DNA of 64,000 nucleotides from Aphidius gifuensis (taxonomy: Eukaryota > Arthropoda > Insecta > Hymenoptera > Braconidae). Both the position numbers and the translations under genes were made by a program. The notes beneath the pieces are model-generated. The model had not been told where the DNA came from. It did not search any database and saw only the letters and a list, made by a program, of their open reading frames with translations. This document shows, piece after piece, positions 50,404 through 62,357 of this stretch. Each line of letters starts with the position of its first letter. Position 1 is the first letter of the stretch. The stretch lies in the NCBI RefSeq assembly GCF_014905175.1, contig NC_057788.1, positions 9,734,001 through 9,798,000 of the forward strand, in the 5' to 3' direction.

Positions 50404-51354
50404 ATCTCATGCCGAATTAATTACTCCGGCATTAATGTTATGCAGGTAGTAATATTCAACATAAGATGAATGCTGAAGAAAATGCTTCGGCATAAAACTA
50501 GTGGCGGACTAATTTTTCCGACATTACTTTCATGCCGGAGTATTTACTCCGCCATCAATCTCATGGCGGAGTAATTTTTCCGCCGTCAATCTCATGTCGG
50601 AATAATTTTGTCGGCATGAAGTTAATGTCGGAAAAATGAATCACTACTAGTTTTTATGCGGAGTTTTCTCCTTCACAGATCTAATGCCGAAATAATTTCT
50701 CCTTCACTGATCCATGCCAGAATAATTTCTCCGGCTTTTGAATCCTATGCCGGGATAATTCCTCCGCAATCAATCCCATGCCGAAATAATTCCTCCGCCA
50801 TCAATCCCATGCCGGAATAATTTTGCTGGCATTAATCCCATGCCGGAACAATTTTTACGGCATGAACCTCATGCCGGAGTAATTTTTCCGCCATCAACTT
50901 CATGCCGGAATAATTTCTCCGCCATCAACCTCATGCCGGAATAATTTCTCCGCCATAAATTTCATGCCGGAGTAATTTTTCCGCCATCAACTTCATGCCG
51001 GAATAATTTCTCCGCCATCAACCTCATGCCGGAATAATTTCTCCGCCATCAATTTCATGCCGGAGTAATTTTTCCGCCATCAACTTCATGCCGGAATAAT
51101 TTCTCCGGCACGAATCTCATGCCGGAGTAATTTCTCCGCCATCAATTCCATGCCGGAGTAATTTTTCCGCCATCAACGTCATGCCGGAATAATTTCTCCG
51201 CCATCAATTTCATGCCGGAGTAATTTTTCCGCCATCAACCTCATGCCGGAGTAATTTCTCCGGAAATGGGCCAAAAACGGAGAAATGCCGGAGTAATGCC
51301 GGAGTAATGCCGGAATAATGCCGGAGTAATGCCGGAGTAATATTTCCACCAGGG
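50404..51354. repeat. Right minisatellite arm of the foldback element
   Basis: About 30 tandem units near 31 bp, consensus CATGCCGGARTAATTTYTCC plus GCCATCAAYYT. Homogeneity rises toward the distal end. The terminal 80 bp is a shorter GCCGGAGTAAT repeat. Confidence 0.8.
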
Positions 51355-51487
51355 TGGCAACAACATGATAATTTTTGCTAATGAGTCGTAGTCCAGTGAG
51401 TTGATGACAATATGTTGATCCTTGTCACCATCATCAGAGATTTGTTGGTATTTCTCCACACATATTTTTTTTGCATTCATTTCAAGC

Positions 51488-52350
51488 CCTAGCGAAAATG
51501 CCGATAGTCGGTTTGTGCACTGATCTCATACAAAAACGACACAAAACCGACACACGAATATAAGAATTTCCAAGTCACAAAAATCAATAGTAAGAAGCAT
51601 TTAAAAAATAAAATATTATGTCTAAAAATTTCTAAATAATATTTTTATATTTGAACATTAAGAAATTTTAAAATAATTTTTATTGAAAAACTTTCAATTC
51701 TGTTGATGTATTAAAAGTGAGGTTAGCTGTCAGAATGTCTGTACACGACTGTGAAATTTTACAATTCTCACACAATTCCATTTCCCACAATTCCGACAGA
51801 CGACTGTGAATTGTAAATCCGACCTGAATTCCGACACAAGTCCGACGGACGTACGACAGTATATTTTTATTTTGTATTTAATATAAAAAGCATTTTATTA
51901 ATAAAAATTTTTATTCAATATTAAAGTTATAATATTATGTGATTTTGGAAACTATTAGATTTTTTTTATAAATTTGAAACAAAAAATAGTTGGAATCGTC
52001 TGTGAAATTTATTCTCACACAATTCCGACATACAATTCCGACGAATGACTGTGAGGTGAAATTCTCTGAACGATTCAATATTTTTACTACGGTTACTACG
52101 TTTATCAAAAACCTCATCATACTTATTAATATTACTTAATTAAAATAATATATAGATTTAAATATTGTATAAAGTATAAATATTTATATAAATAAGTAAA
52201 CAAATAGAAAAAGTTAGTGTGTGCGTGCTACGTATGATTGCTAATTATATTTTTTCATCAAATATAATAATACAATTGACTTTATAAAAAGCTGTAATAT
52301 GACTTTAATACTTTGATTGAGCAACGACACAACTAAAAGATTTAGTAATT
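51488..52350. mobile_element. Second insertion upstream of LRR-9
   Basis: The family leader should lie directly before the start codon at 51480, but homology resumes only near 52350. The inserted segment starts CCCTAGCGAAAATGCC, similar to the CCCTGGT ends elsewhere, and repeats the motif ATTCCGAC about six times (51770-52045). The far end and any target duplication are unclear. No coding frame is supported. Confidence 0.45.
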
Positions 52351-52580
52351 GTTTATAATGTATAGTCCAAGATATAGATTAATTAAAAGTTGATGATTTA
52401 CCAGCAAAATCAACATCAATAAAATTATATTTAGAGCCAAATAATATTGAATGTCATGCAACATGTTAAAATACAGTTGATACACGGGATTATTTTATAA
52501 ATACAATTGTTTAAATTATAAATTTTTATTTACCTTAATTGATTCTTTGATTAGGTGATAATTAATTTAGTAGTTAATGC
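52351..52580 (-). promoter_or_regulatory. Class A leader remnant of LRR-9
   Basis: On the minus strand the class A 5'UTR exon end AATTAAG|GTAAAT (near 52534-52545) and the intron sequence GCTGGTAAATCATCAAC are preserved, but they are cut off from the start codon by the insertion. Confidence 0.5.
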
Positions 52581-52883
52581 AATAAATTTTATTCTTTTTT
52601 CGTTCTATAAGTTCATTTTATAAGTCTCTCCTATAAGTGTGACTTATAAGATTTTTTTATATAAAATTTTTCAACAATTATTTATAATTTTTTGAATTAT
52701 ATTTAAGAAAGTATATAATTAATTATTGGCCTTGTTATTTGAAATTATTAACATTTAAATTTTCATGATTCCAAGTAATAATAATTTAATGTTTTTTTAC
52801 AATGTCTTTACAATATCATTGTCTTGGTAACATATTTTGTATGTGTCTTTGAGATTAAATTATAAAACTAACGCATATAATAT

Positions 52884-54853
52884 TTATAAATATTTAACAA
52901 CCAACCATTGAGATTCAATTGTTGGGTTAGTTGAAAATGGTCTTATTGACCGCGGATCAGTTATTGTTAAGTGTAAAATAGTACCATTTGTACGATTTCT
53001 AGTTGCATGATCAGCACCAATAACCAAATCAATTGTAATTTTATATAAATCCTTGGCATAAATATTTTCAAGATCTGGATTATTTTTTATAAATTGAATA
53101 ATACCAGCATTAGTAAGTTCCTGGCAATAAGAACATTTCAATTCTTTTAAGCCTTTTAATTTGATAATAAAGTCGTCTGTAATATTAACGAGAGTGACGT
53201 CTAGTTTTTGTAAATTTTTCAAGTTTGTTAGAGCAATGAGAGCTATTTTAGTAATACTTGTGCAATTTTCGATTTCTAAAATTCTCAGGTTTTTACAATT
53301 ATTAGCAATTGCAAAAATTGTACTATTTCTAAGATGTAATGTCCCACACAAATGTAGATGTTCAAGATATTGCAATCTTGATAACTCATCAAGAACAGTA
53401 GGAGAAGAACCATGAACAGGTGGTACTAAAAGTCTTCCAGGAATTTCTAAATGTTTAAGTTTTTTACAATTGTTTGAAATGGCAATGATTGATTCTTTAC
53501 TGAGCTTAATATGAGAAACCAATGACAAACTTTCAAGATTTTCCAGCTCTGTTAGCTTCTTTAAAGCAGTTTCATCCATCAAGAATTTAGGATTATGTAT
53601 CTTCAAGTGTATTAAATTCTTGCAATATTTAACAATTGCATTTGCTAAATCAGGCTTTATATTACAGGAAAAACTAAGATACTCCAAGTTTTGAAAGTTT
53701 ATCCATTTGTTGCGAGAAGCTTCAGCTATATCGTAAGAACCAGGTGGAATATCAAGATGTTTTAAATTTTTGCATGTACAAAAAATAGTATTGAGTACTT
53801 TTGTAGAGAAGTTATCCTTCAGTTTAAATGAAATATCAGAGTGCATGGCTGGCGTTAGGTTAATATATTCTAAATTGACAAGTTTATCAAACAAACAAAA
53901 CCTTTCTGGTATGACATGGAGTATAATGTCAAGATGAACGAGTGTTGTTTTTTCTGCTATATCTTGAAAAATTATGTCGTCTAAAAAATAGCAGCCATGT
54001 AATGTCAATTTTTGAAGATTTTTAAATTTTTTAAAAGTCTGAAAATAATAGAAATTTATTTAAATTATTATTGTATTTATCCGATTTATAGTGATGCTTG
54101 TCACTGGTGATAAACAACTAGTTGGTATTGAATAACAACTTACCATAGAAACTATTTTTCGTGGGCGTCTTGAAGGTAGTTCAGAAGTTAAATGAATTTC
54201 ATTAATTTCTTCTGGAAGACTATTGATCAATTTATGTAAATTAATTGTTTGATCATACAGGTTATCACTAAACGTTATTATTCTAATGCATTTCAATTTA
54301 TCCAACTGTGTAAATGCTTGAACAAAATCATCAGCATAATAATGCAACGTATTGATATGGAATTTACATTCTAACGTTGTTAAATTTTTACAATGATCAC
54401 CAACAAATGGCATAATACTTGATTTACAAACATCTGAGAGAGATAATTCATTTAGATATTTACCACATCTTAATAATATTTTCTCGAGGTATGATTGTGT
54501 CAACAAACGGTTATCATAACAACGTCCAATTGATGATTTACATTTGTATTCTTTAATGTCATACCAAGCTAGTTGACATGCCTCTTTCCATTTGGTACAA
54601 ACTACATTAAAAAATATCAAATGTAAAAATTATTAATACAAACATTATTAATTCATTTTTAAAAAAATAGAAACTTTATTTTGATGATAATATATTTACC
54701 TTTTTCCATGTCTATCCTTTCTGGTATTGGTAGCAGCGAGATGATTTTTGCTAATGAGTCGTAATCCAGTGAGTCGTTGACGACTTTTGGATCCTCGTCA
54801 TCAGAATCAGAGGTTTGTTGGTCTTTTTCTATACATGTACTATTTGCACCCAT
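52884..54853 (-). CDS. F-box/leucine-rich-repeat protein (LRR-10)
   Basis: Minus-strand exons 54700-54853, 54144-54601, 52884-54038; 588 aa. Start MGANSTCIEKDQQ. F-box: NDSLDYDSLAKIISLLP, VCTKWKEACQLAW. The end is TIESQWLVVKYL. Exon 3 is almost identical to LRR-8 except for a short patch (SLVSHIKLSKESI) that resembles LRR-9. Family inference: SCF substrate adaptor. The upstream region has the TATA plus dyad promoter. Confidence 0.87.
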
Positions 54854-55099
54854 TGTGAGTATAAATACTTCAAATGCTATCGTTAATGTCTTAGAGAATC
54901 TGAGATCCTTTTAGTGCTTTTAGTACAGAAAAATATGTTGTTGATTATTGTTTTTTTTTTTTTTTTTTTATTAACAAAAATCAAAATATTTATTTGAAAA
55001 AAATTTAAAGGTTAAAAACACTCAGGTCAGAGTATTATTTATTTTTTTTTTTTTCTATATGTAAACTCTCTCTTTCAACCACATTCAACATAATCTTTA

Positions 55100-55149
55100 C
55101 CTGGAACTCCAGGTGAACTCCGGACGTACGACTTCCTACAGCTTTTATA
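55100..55149 (-). promoter_or_regulatory. Class B core promoter of LRR-10
   Basis: Minus strand: TATAAAAG (55142-55149), then CCTGGAGTTCCAGG (55100-55113) running into GTAAAGATTATGTT. The CAG|GTAAAG junction reads as a splice donor, which would make a very short first leader exon. The same arrangement precedes LRR-11 and LRR-13. Confidence 0.6.
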
Positions 55150-56045
55150 ATTTTGAAAATTCCCATAATTGTCGTCTAGTAAAATTCTACTTATCGACAA
55201 AAGAACAGTTGGTGATTTTTCAACTAAGTAGCGCGAGTGATATTTGTTATTAAAGTGATCAATTCAATTGTTATAAACACTGGCGTTATTGATTTTATGC
55301 TCATTATAATGTACCACAATTTATTGTTGTTGTTATTATATTATATATATGGTTAGAGTGAAAAAAAAATTTAATTTTTCTTTTTTTTGTGTTGAAACGC
55401 TTGTCTTGAAAATTGTTTGTTCAATTTAATCTTCTCGTATATTATTCTTTCATTTTAAACTAAGGTACACAATAGCTAATAAAATTAATTTTTCAAACGT
55501 TTTAACACAAATAACTATTTATTTATTTTTGAAATATAATATATTTTCCTTTTATATTTTCGACAAATATTTAAAAATATTTTTGGCTTTATGAGAATTA
55601 GTTTAGCTAAATAACTGATCAATCTATTTTTGTCAATGATTATTTATTAAAATAATATATTGTCAATGAGATGCGACTGTCATGTTCAAAAATTCACTTT
55701 ATTCACAAATTTTTGAGAATCAATAATAAATGTCACATTCATTAAAAAATTCCAAAATGATTTTTAAAACCACTACTCATCTAAGCTGTCATCACATATG
55801 TATGATTAGATAGGTGAAAATAATTGTTCCGCATACAAAAAATTATTAAAGAAAGTATATTTATTTTTAAACTTTGTTTTACAAGAATATTAAAATTGAC
55901 CTTTGAATTTTTATGATTCCAAGTACTATAAAAAACTAGTAATAATAATAAAATGTTTTTTTACAATGTCTTCACAATATCATTGACTTGGTATCGTATT
56001 TTGTATGTGATTTTGAGATTAAATTACAAAACGGTACATATTGGT
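55150..56045. other. Spacer between LRR-10 and LRR-11
   Basis: AT-rich. It holds LRR-10 upstream sequence and the LRR-11 3' flank (homologous to 2785-3400 in reverse). No gene is seen. Confidence 0.5.
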
Positions 56046-58040
56046 TCATTTTTTTTTAAAATATTTTACAACCAACCATTGAGATTTAATTGTTGGCCTA
56101 GTTAAAAATGGTATTATTGACGGATCACTTATTGTTAAGTGTAAAATAATACCATTTGTACGATTTCTAGTTGCATGATCAGCAGCAATAATCAAGTCAT
56201 TTGTAATATTCTTTATACCGCTGACATCAATTACTTCAAGATCTGGGTTATTTTTTATAAATTGAATAATACCAGCATTAGTAAGTTCACGGCATTTAAA
56301 ACATATCAATTTTTTTAAGCCTTTTAATTTGATAATAAAATCGTCTGTAATATTAGGGGAAGTGACGTCTAGTTCTTGTAAATTTTTCAAGTTCGTTATA
56401 GCAACAAAAGCTGTTTCAGTAACAGCTGTGCACCTATTAATTGCTAACAATCTCAGGTTTTTACAATTATTAGCAATCGCAATAATTGTACTATCTTTAA
56501 GATGTAATGTCCCACACAAATATAGAACTTCAAGATATTGCAATTTTGACAACTCATCAAGAACAGATGGAGAAGAAAGTGGCTTACCATCAATAGTTGG
56601 CATTAAAAGTCTACCGCCAATTGTTAAATGTTTAAGTTTTTTACAATTGTTTGAAATTGCAATTATTGATTCTTCTCTGAGGATAACGTTAATAACCAAT
56701 ATTAAACTTTCAAGATTTTCCAGCTCTGTTAATTTATTTAGAGCAGTTTCATTCATAATCTTACCAGGATCATGTATTTTCAAATGTTTTAAATTCTTGC
56801 AATATTCAACAATTGCATTTGCTAAGTCCGGCATTATATTACAAAAAATACCAAGATATATTAGGTTTTGTAAGTTTATCCATTTTTTGTGAGGAATTTC
56901 AGCTATATTGTGAAGAGCAGTTGGCATATAAAGATATTTTAGATTTTTGCATGTACAAAAAATACTGTTAAGTACTTTTGTAGAGGAGATATCCTTCAGT
57001 TCAAATGAAATATCAGAGTACATGGCTGGCGTTAGGTCAATAAATTCTAAATTGACAAGTTTATCAAACAGACAAAACCTTTCTGGTATTACATGGAGTG
57101 GAATGTCAAGATGAACGAGTGTTGTTTTTTCTGCTATATCTTGATAAATTATGTCGTCTAAAAAATAGCAGCCATGTAATGTCAATTTTTGAAGATTTTT
57201 AAATTTTTTAAAAGTCTGAAAATAATAGAAATTTATTTAAATTATTATTGTATTTATTCGATTAATATAGTATTGTTTGTCACTGGTGATAAACGTGACT
57301 AATTGGTATTCAATCACAACTTACTAAAGAAACTTTTTTTTGTGGGGGTACATTGCGAGAAGTTCCAGCTGAAGTTATATGAATTTGATTAATTTCTTCT
57401 GGAAGACTATCAATTATTCTAAGTAGATCAAATGTTCCATCATACAAATCATCATCAATCGTTATTATTCTAATGCATTTTAATTTATCCAGCAGTATAA
57501 ATGCTCGAACAAAATCATCAGCATAATGATGGAACGTATTGATATAAAATTTACATACCAACGTTGTTAAATTTCGACAATGATCACCAACAAATGGCAT
57601 AATACTTGATTTACAAACATCTGAGAGAGATAATTCATTTAGATATTTACCACATCTTAATAATATTTTCTCGAGGTATGATTGTGTCAACAAACGGTTA
57701 TCATAAGAACGTCCAATTGATGATTTACATTTGTATTTTTTAATGTCATACCAAGCTATTTGACATGCCTCTTTCCATTTGGTACAAACTACAATAAAAC
57801 ATATCAAATTTAAAAATTAATAATACAAACATTGATATTTTATTTAAAAAAAAAAAGAATTTTTATTTTGATAATAATATTTATACCTTTTTCCATGTCT
57901 ATCCTTTCTGGTATTGGCAACAACATGATGATTTCTGCTAATGAGTCGTAGTCCAGTGAGTTGATGACGACTTTTGGATCTTTGTCACCAACATCAGAGG
58001 TTTGTTGGTCTTTTTCAATACATATTCTTTTTGCACTCAT
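56046..58040 (-). CDS. F-box/leucine-rich-repeat protein (LRR-11)
   Basis: Minus-strand exons 57887-58040, 57325-57788, 56046-57215; 595 aa, the longest copy. Start MSAKRICIEKDQQTSDVG. F-box: INSLDYDSLAEIIMLLP, VCTKWKEACQIAW. Exon 3 starts TFKKFKNLQKLTLHGCYFL as in LRR-10. The end is TIKSQWLVVKYFKKK. All splice sites are canonical. Family inference: SCF substrate adaptor. Confidence 0.87.
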
Positions 58041-58204
58041 TATGAGTAAATACTAAAAAAGCTAAAATGTCTTGCTTTTTTTTTTTATTAACCAAAATCC
58101 AAATATTTATTTAAAAACAATTTAAAGGTTAAAAAAACGTGCGTCAGAGTATTTTTTTTATCTCAAATAATAGCTTCCTCCAACCACTTTCAACATAATC
58201 TTTA

Positions 58205-58243
58205 CCTGGTACTCCAGGTGAACGGCTCCTTGCAGCTTTTATA
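58205..58243 (-). promoter_or_regulatory. Class B core promoter of LRR-11
   Basis: Minus strand: TATAAAAG (58236-58243), then CCTGGAGTACCAGG (58205-58218) and GTAAAGATTATGTT. The dyad has one changed centre base compared with LRR-10. Confidence 0.6.
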
Positions 58244-59625
58244 ATTTTTAAAATGCATTAACGGACGACCTTTGGTCTTTTATCAATTGGAAATTGATAA
58301 TTTCGAAAACTCCGGTGGGATGGCGCGTTTGGTTACATCATTTTTGGTCCAATATTATTCACAATTATTATATATTCAACAATATGCAATATCTATAACA
58401 ATTAAATAAATTAATAATAATCAAATTCTTAACCCTACAATTATTTATGATAAAAAAGATAATGCTTTTATTGTCAATAAAAGTACCGCCATCTGTCATT
58501 CAGTTTTTACACTAATACGCTTTTGTAATTTGTATGGGGAAGACTAGGGAATTATAGAAAAATCACTAAAATTTAAATCTTTATTAATTAATTAACTAAG
58601 CAATAAAAAGAGCTCGTACTATCGTCAAAAAATTCATTGAAACATTTTCTACAAGTTACATAGATAAAAATGGTCAAGAAATAACTCTTTTGTGGTTTAT
58701 TTCATTGTATAAAGCACTTACTCGGTTTTTTTTTATAAACAATTGCTGATTATAAGTAAACTAATTGTTGAAAAAATTCCGAGTATAGCCTTGGTTGTAG
58801 ATTTCGGCACGAATAATCCATTAAAACTAAGAAAAAACAAGTAAGATGATTTTTGAAAAAGTTGTGTAAGGTATAAAAAAAACAGATATTGGTTTTTGTT
58901 AAATAAATAAATGAATTTAACAAATAAAAATAAAATAGACCTTTAATGATGTCAATTTCGTTTCGTAATTTATTCTGTCAAATTTTCGCATCCATGATTT
59001 TTGCTTAGTTTTCTTAATATTTCGCTTTGAATATTTTTGGCAAATTTTCTTTTGTCATTTTATTTATAAAATATAGATAAACAATATTATTTGATGGAGT
59101 ATGATTTGCACAAAAATCATTCAAAACTGCCAATCATTAATAATTACATCAAATCACTTTACTGATAATTGATCTTTTTGTATTTATTTTCTTCATTTAA
59201 ACTAAGAAACACAATGGTTAATAAAATAAATAAAAATATTTATTGATTTTGATGTACAATATTTGCTTTTTATTTTTGACAAATCTTTAGAGATATTTTT
59301 TAGCTGTATGAATATTTGATAAGATGAATCATTAATCAATTTATTTTTTGCATCATTATTTATTAAAAGAATAGAAAATTTATAAAAAGAAAGGTAAAAA
59401 TAATTGTTGAATTCAAAAAAATATATTTATTCGATGAAAAAGTATATTTATTTTTAAACTTTGCTCTACAAAAATATTAACATTAATATTTCATATTATA
59501 ACAAGTTACATTGAAATGTTCTTTTCCAATGTCTTCACAATGTCATTTTGTATGTGTTTTTAAAAATAAATTATGGAAGAATATCAGGGGTAAGTTAGAA
59601 AGAAAAGTATATGATAACTACATAA
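58244..59625. other. Spacer between LRR-11 and LRR-12
   Basis: Mostly unique AT-rich sequence. AATTGATAATTTCGAAAACT near 58287 resembles a segment near 35810. The stretch near 58480-58500 is less AT-rich. From about 59200 it is LRR-12 3' flank. No gene is supported. Confidence 0.5.
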
Positions 59626-61599
59626 TTAAAAATATTCAACAACCAACCATTGAGATGTAATTATTGACCTAGAAGCTTCTACTATTGACAATCTACAATG
59701 TGTTATGTGTAAAATGATACCATTTGTACGATTTTTAGTTGCCTGATCAGCAGCAATAACCAAGTCAATTGTAATATTATTTATGTGAAACAAAGTAATC
59801 TTTTCAAGATCTGGGTTATTTTTTATAAATTGAATAATACCAGAATTAGTAAGTTTCTGGCAAAAAGAACAATTGAGTTCTTTTAATCCCTTTAATTTGA
59901 TAAGGGAGCTGTCGTCTGTAATTATATCAAGACAACTTACATTAAGTTTTTGTAAATTTTTCAAGTTTGTTAAAGCAACAAGAGCTGTTTCAGTAATAGC
60001 TTTGCAACTTCCAATATTTAAACTTTTTAGGTTCTTACAATTATTAGCAATAGCAATAATTGTACTATCTTCAAGATTTTCTACAAAACGTAAATTTAGA
60101 TGTTCAAGATATTGCAATTTTGATAATTCATTAAGATTAGATTTGTTACCGCAAATAAAACAATCAGGAATTTCTAAACGTTTAAGTTTTTTACAATTGT
60201 TTGAAATTGCGATTATTGATTCCTCATGGAGAGCAAACAGATTATCTAATATTAAACATTCAAGATTTTCCAACTCTGTTAACTTTTTTAAAGCAGTATC
60301 ATTTATAATGCCACGAGGATTATGTATCCTCAAGTGTTCTAAATTCTTGCAATATTCAACAATTGTATTTGCTAAGTCAGGCGTTATTGTACAAGAAATA
60401 CCAAGGTATTCCAAGTTTTGAAAGTTTATCCATTTTTTAAGAGGAATTTCAGCTACATCATAAGGACCTCGTGGAATATCAAGATATTTTAGATTTTTGC
60501 ATGTACAAAAAATAGTATTGAGTACTCTTGTAGAGAGCTCCTTTATAATTTCATCAAGCTCTGCAACCATCGTTAAGTCGATGTACTCCAAATTTACGAG
60601 TTCATTAAATAAAAAAAGCTCTTTGTGTATATTAAAGAATTGAATGTTAAGATGAACAAGTGTTGTTTTTTCTGCTATTTCTTGAATAATGTTTTCTAAC
60701 CAGAAGCCATGTAATGTCAATTTTTTAAGATTTTTAAATTTTTTTAAACTCTGAAAATAATGAAAATTTATTTGAATAATTTATATATTTGTAATAATTA
60801 TATAATAATATATAATAATAATTATATAATTGATTGTATTGTTTGTCACTAGTCATATAAACAACTGGTTGCAACAATGTTATTCAAGAACAACATACCA
60901 TAAAACCCCTTCGTTTTTCAATCGACAGAGATTTAGAAAAAAAATGGATTTCATTAATTTCTTCTGGAAGACTATCAATTATTGCAACGAGATTAATTGT
61001 CTCATTCGAGTAGCTGTGATCCACTGTTATTTTGATGCAGTTTAATTTATTTAAACGTGTAAATACTTGAACAAAATCATCGGCATTATCAGTTAAGGAT
61101 GTATCATCGAATTTACATTCCAAGGTTGTTAAATTTTTACAGTGATCACCAACAAATGGCATAATACTTGAATTACAAACATCTGAGAGAGACAATTCTT
61201 TTAAATAATAACCACATCTTAAAAATATTTTCTCAAGGTATGATTGTGTCAACAAACAATTATCATAAGAACGTCCAATTGATGATTGACATTTGTATTT
61301 TTTAATGTCATACCAAGCTAGTTGACATGCCTCTTTCCATTTGGTACAAACTACAATAAAACGTATCAAATTTAAAAATTAATAGTATACAAACACTGAT
61401 GTGTTATTAACAAAAAAGAATCTTAATTTTGATGATAATATTCACCTTTTTCCATGTCTATCCTTTCTGGTATTGGCAACAACATGATGATTTTTGCTAA
61501 TGAGTCGTAGTCCAGTGAGTTGATGACGACTTTTGGATCCTTGTCACCAACATCAGAGGTTTGTTGGTCTTTTTCAATACATATTCTTCTTGCACTCAT
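59626..61599 (-). CDS. F-box/leucine-rich-repeat protein (LRR-12)
   Basis: Minus-strand exons 61446-61599, 60899-61350, 59626-60750; 576 aa. Start MSARRICIEKDQQ. F-box: INSLDYDSLAKIIMLLP, VCTKWKEACQLAW. Exon 2 ends with donor GTATGT where nearly all sisters use GTAAGT. Exon 3 begins SLKKFKNLKKLTLHGF and the end is IITSQWLVVEYF. Family inference: SCF substrate adaptor. It is head-to-head with LRR-13, the starts 758 bp apart. Confidence 0.86.
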
Positions 61600-61801
61600 T
61601 TTAAGTAATCACTGTTGTTAACGTCTTCTAGAACTAAAGATCTTTTTAACACAAAAAAAAATGTTGTTAAGTTATCAATAAAAATAAAAGTTTTTGATTG
61701 AAAATAATTATAAGGTTAAAAACACGTGGGGCACAGTATGTTTTTTTTTTTTTTTAAATAAGAAAAATTTTTTTTTTTAACCACCTTTAACTTAATCTTT
61801 A

Positions 61802-61815
61802 CCTGGAACTCCAGG
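61802..61815 (-). promoter_or_regulatory. Class B dyad of LRR-12
   Basis: Minus strand CCTGGAGTTCCAGG followed by TAAAGATTAAGTT. The TATA box seen in LRR-10 and LRR-11 at this distance is not found; the sequence there reads AATTAAGATAATTAG. Confidence 0.5.
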
Positions 61816-62092
61816 TGACCTTCAGGTGTATACGACGATGAATTCTAATTATCTTAATTCAATAATTTTTTCTAAATTACACTTCTCGACAAAATAACAG
61901 TTGGTGATTCTTCAGCCAGATAGCACGTGAGTAAAATTTCCTTTAATCCAAGATGGCCGCGCCAATAATAATGATTGAAAAACCAAACGTTGACATTACC
62001 AACAGATAAATTAATTTTACAGTTCAAAATACCGATAGATATTTAATTGATCAATAAAAAAAAACTAATTCCAAATCATTAATTGAAGAAAA

Positions 62093-62345
62093 TATAAAAA
62101 GCTGCAAGAAGTCGTACACACCTGGAGTTCCAGGTAAAGATTATGTTTAATAAAAAAAGCGTTTACTTATTAAAAAAAAAAAAAAATTTAATGTGACCCA
62201 CGTGTTTTTAACCTTTAAGATGTTTTTAAATGTAAATTTGGATTTTTATTGATAAAAAAAAAAAAGAGCAGGACTTAACTCTATATTTTTCTGTATTTGA
62301 AAGATCTAGGTTCTCAAAGACGTTAACAACAATATACACTTTCAG
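62093..62345 (+). promoter_or_regulatory. Class B core promoter and leader intron of LRR-13
   Basis: TATAAAAA (62093-62100), GCTGCAAGAAGTCGTA, dyad CCTGGAGTTCCAGG (62121-62134). CAG|GTAAAG at 62133/62134 is a good donor and CTTTCAG at 62345 a good acceptor, twelve bases before the ATG. A first leader exon of only a few to about 20 nt is inferred from the TATA position. Confidence 0.6.
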
Positions 62346-62357
62346 GATTTATTTAAA

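Larger units (their letters stand above)
48656..51354. mobile_element. Foldback-type element carrying a PP2A scaffold gene fragment
   Basis: 2,699 bp from CCCTGGTAGAAATATT to AATATTTCCACCAGGG, imperfect terminal inverted repeats, with TG on both sides (48654-48655 and 51355-51356) as a possible 2-bp target duplication. The left arm (to about 48966) and right arm (from about 50404) consist of CCGGAGTAATTT/CCGCCATCAA tandem units in opposite orientation. The core holds a PP2A scaffold-subunit pseudogene. No transposase is seen. The structure resembles Drosophila FB elements by design, not by sequence. Confidence 0.75.
46865..51480 (-). pseudogene. F-box/LRR gene with element-split exon 1 (LRR-9)
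   Basis: Exon 3 (46865-48031) and exon 2 (48129-48571) are intact and in frame (VCTKWKEACRLAW; C terminus TIKSQWLVVKYL). Exon 1 starts at 51480 (MNAKKICVEKYQQ) and is open to IIMLLP, where the foldback element 48656-51354 is inserted. The segment beyond the element retains only a few bases of exon 1, and some 45 bp including the splice donor are deleted. A second insertion sits directly upstream of the start codon and removes the leader acceptor. Expression as a full F-box protein is therefore unlikely. Confidence 0.8.

Noticed and set aside
50404..51354. CRISPR-like array of about 31-bp units
   Set aside because: Units are contiguous without unique spacers and the genome is eukaryotic; it is a minisatellite.
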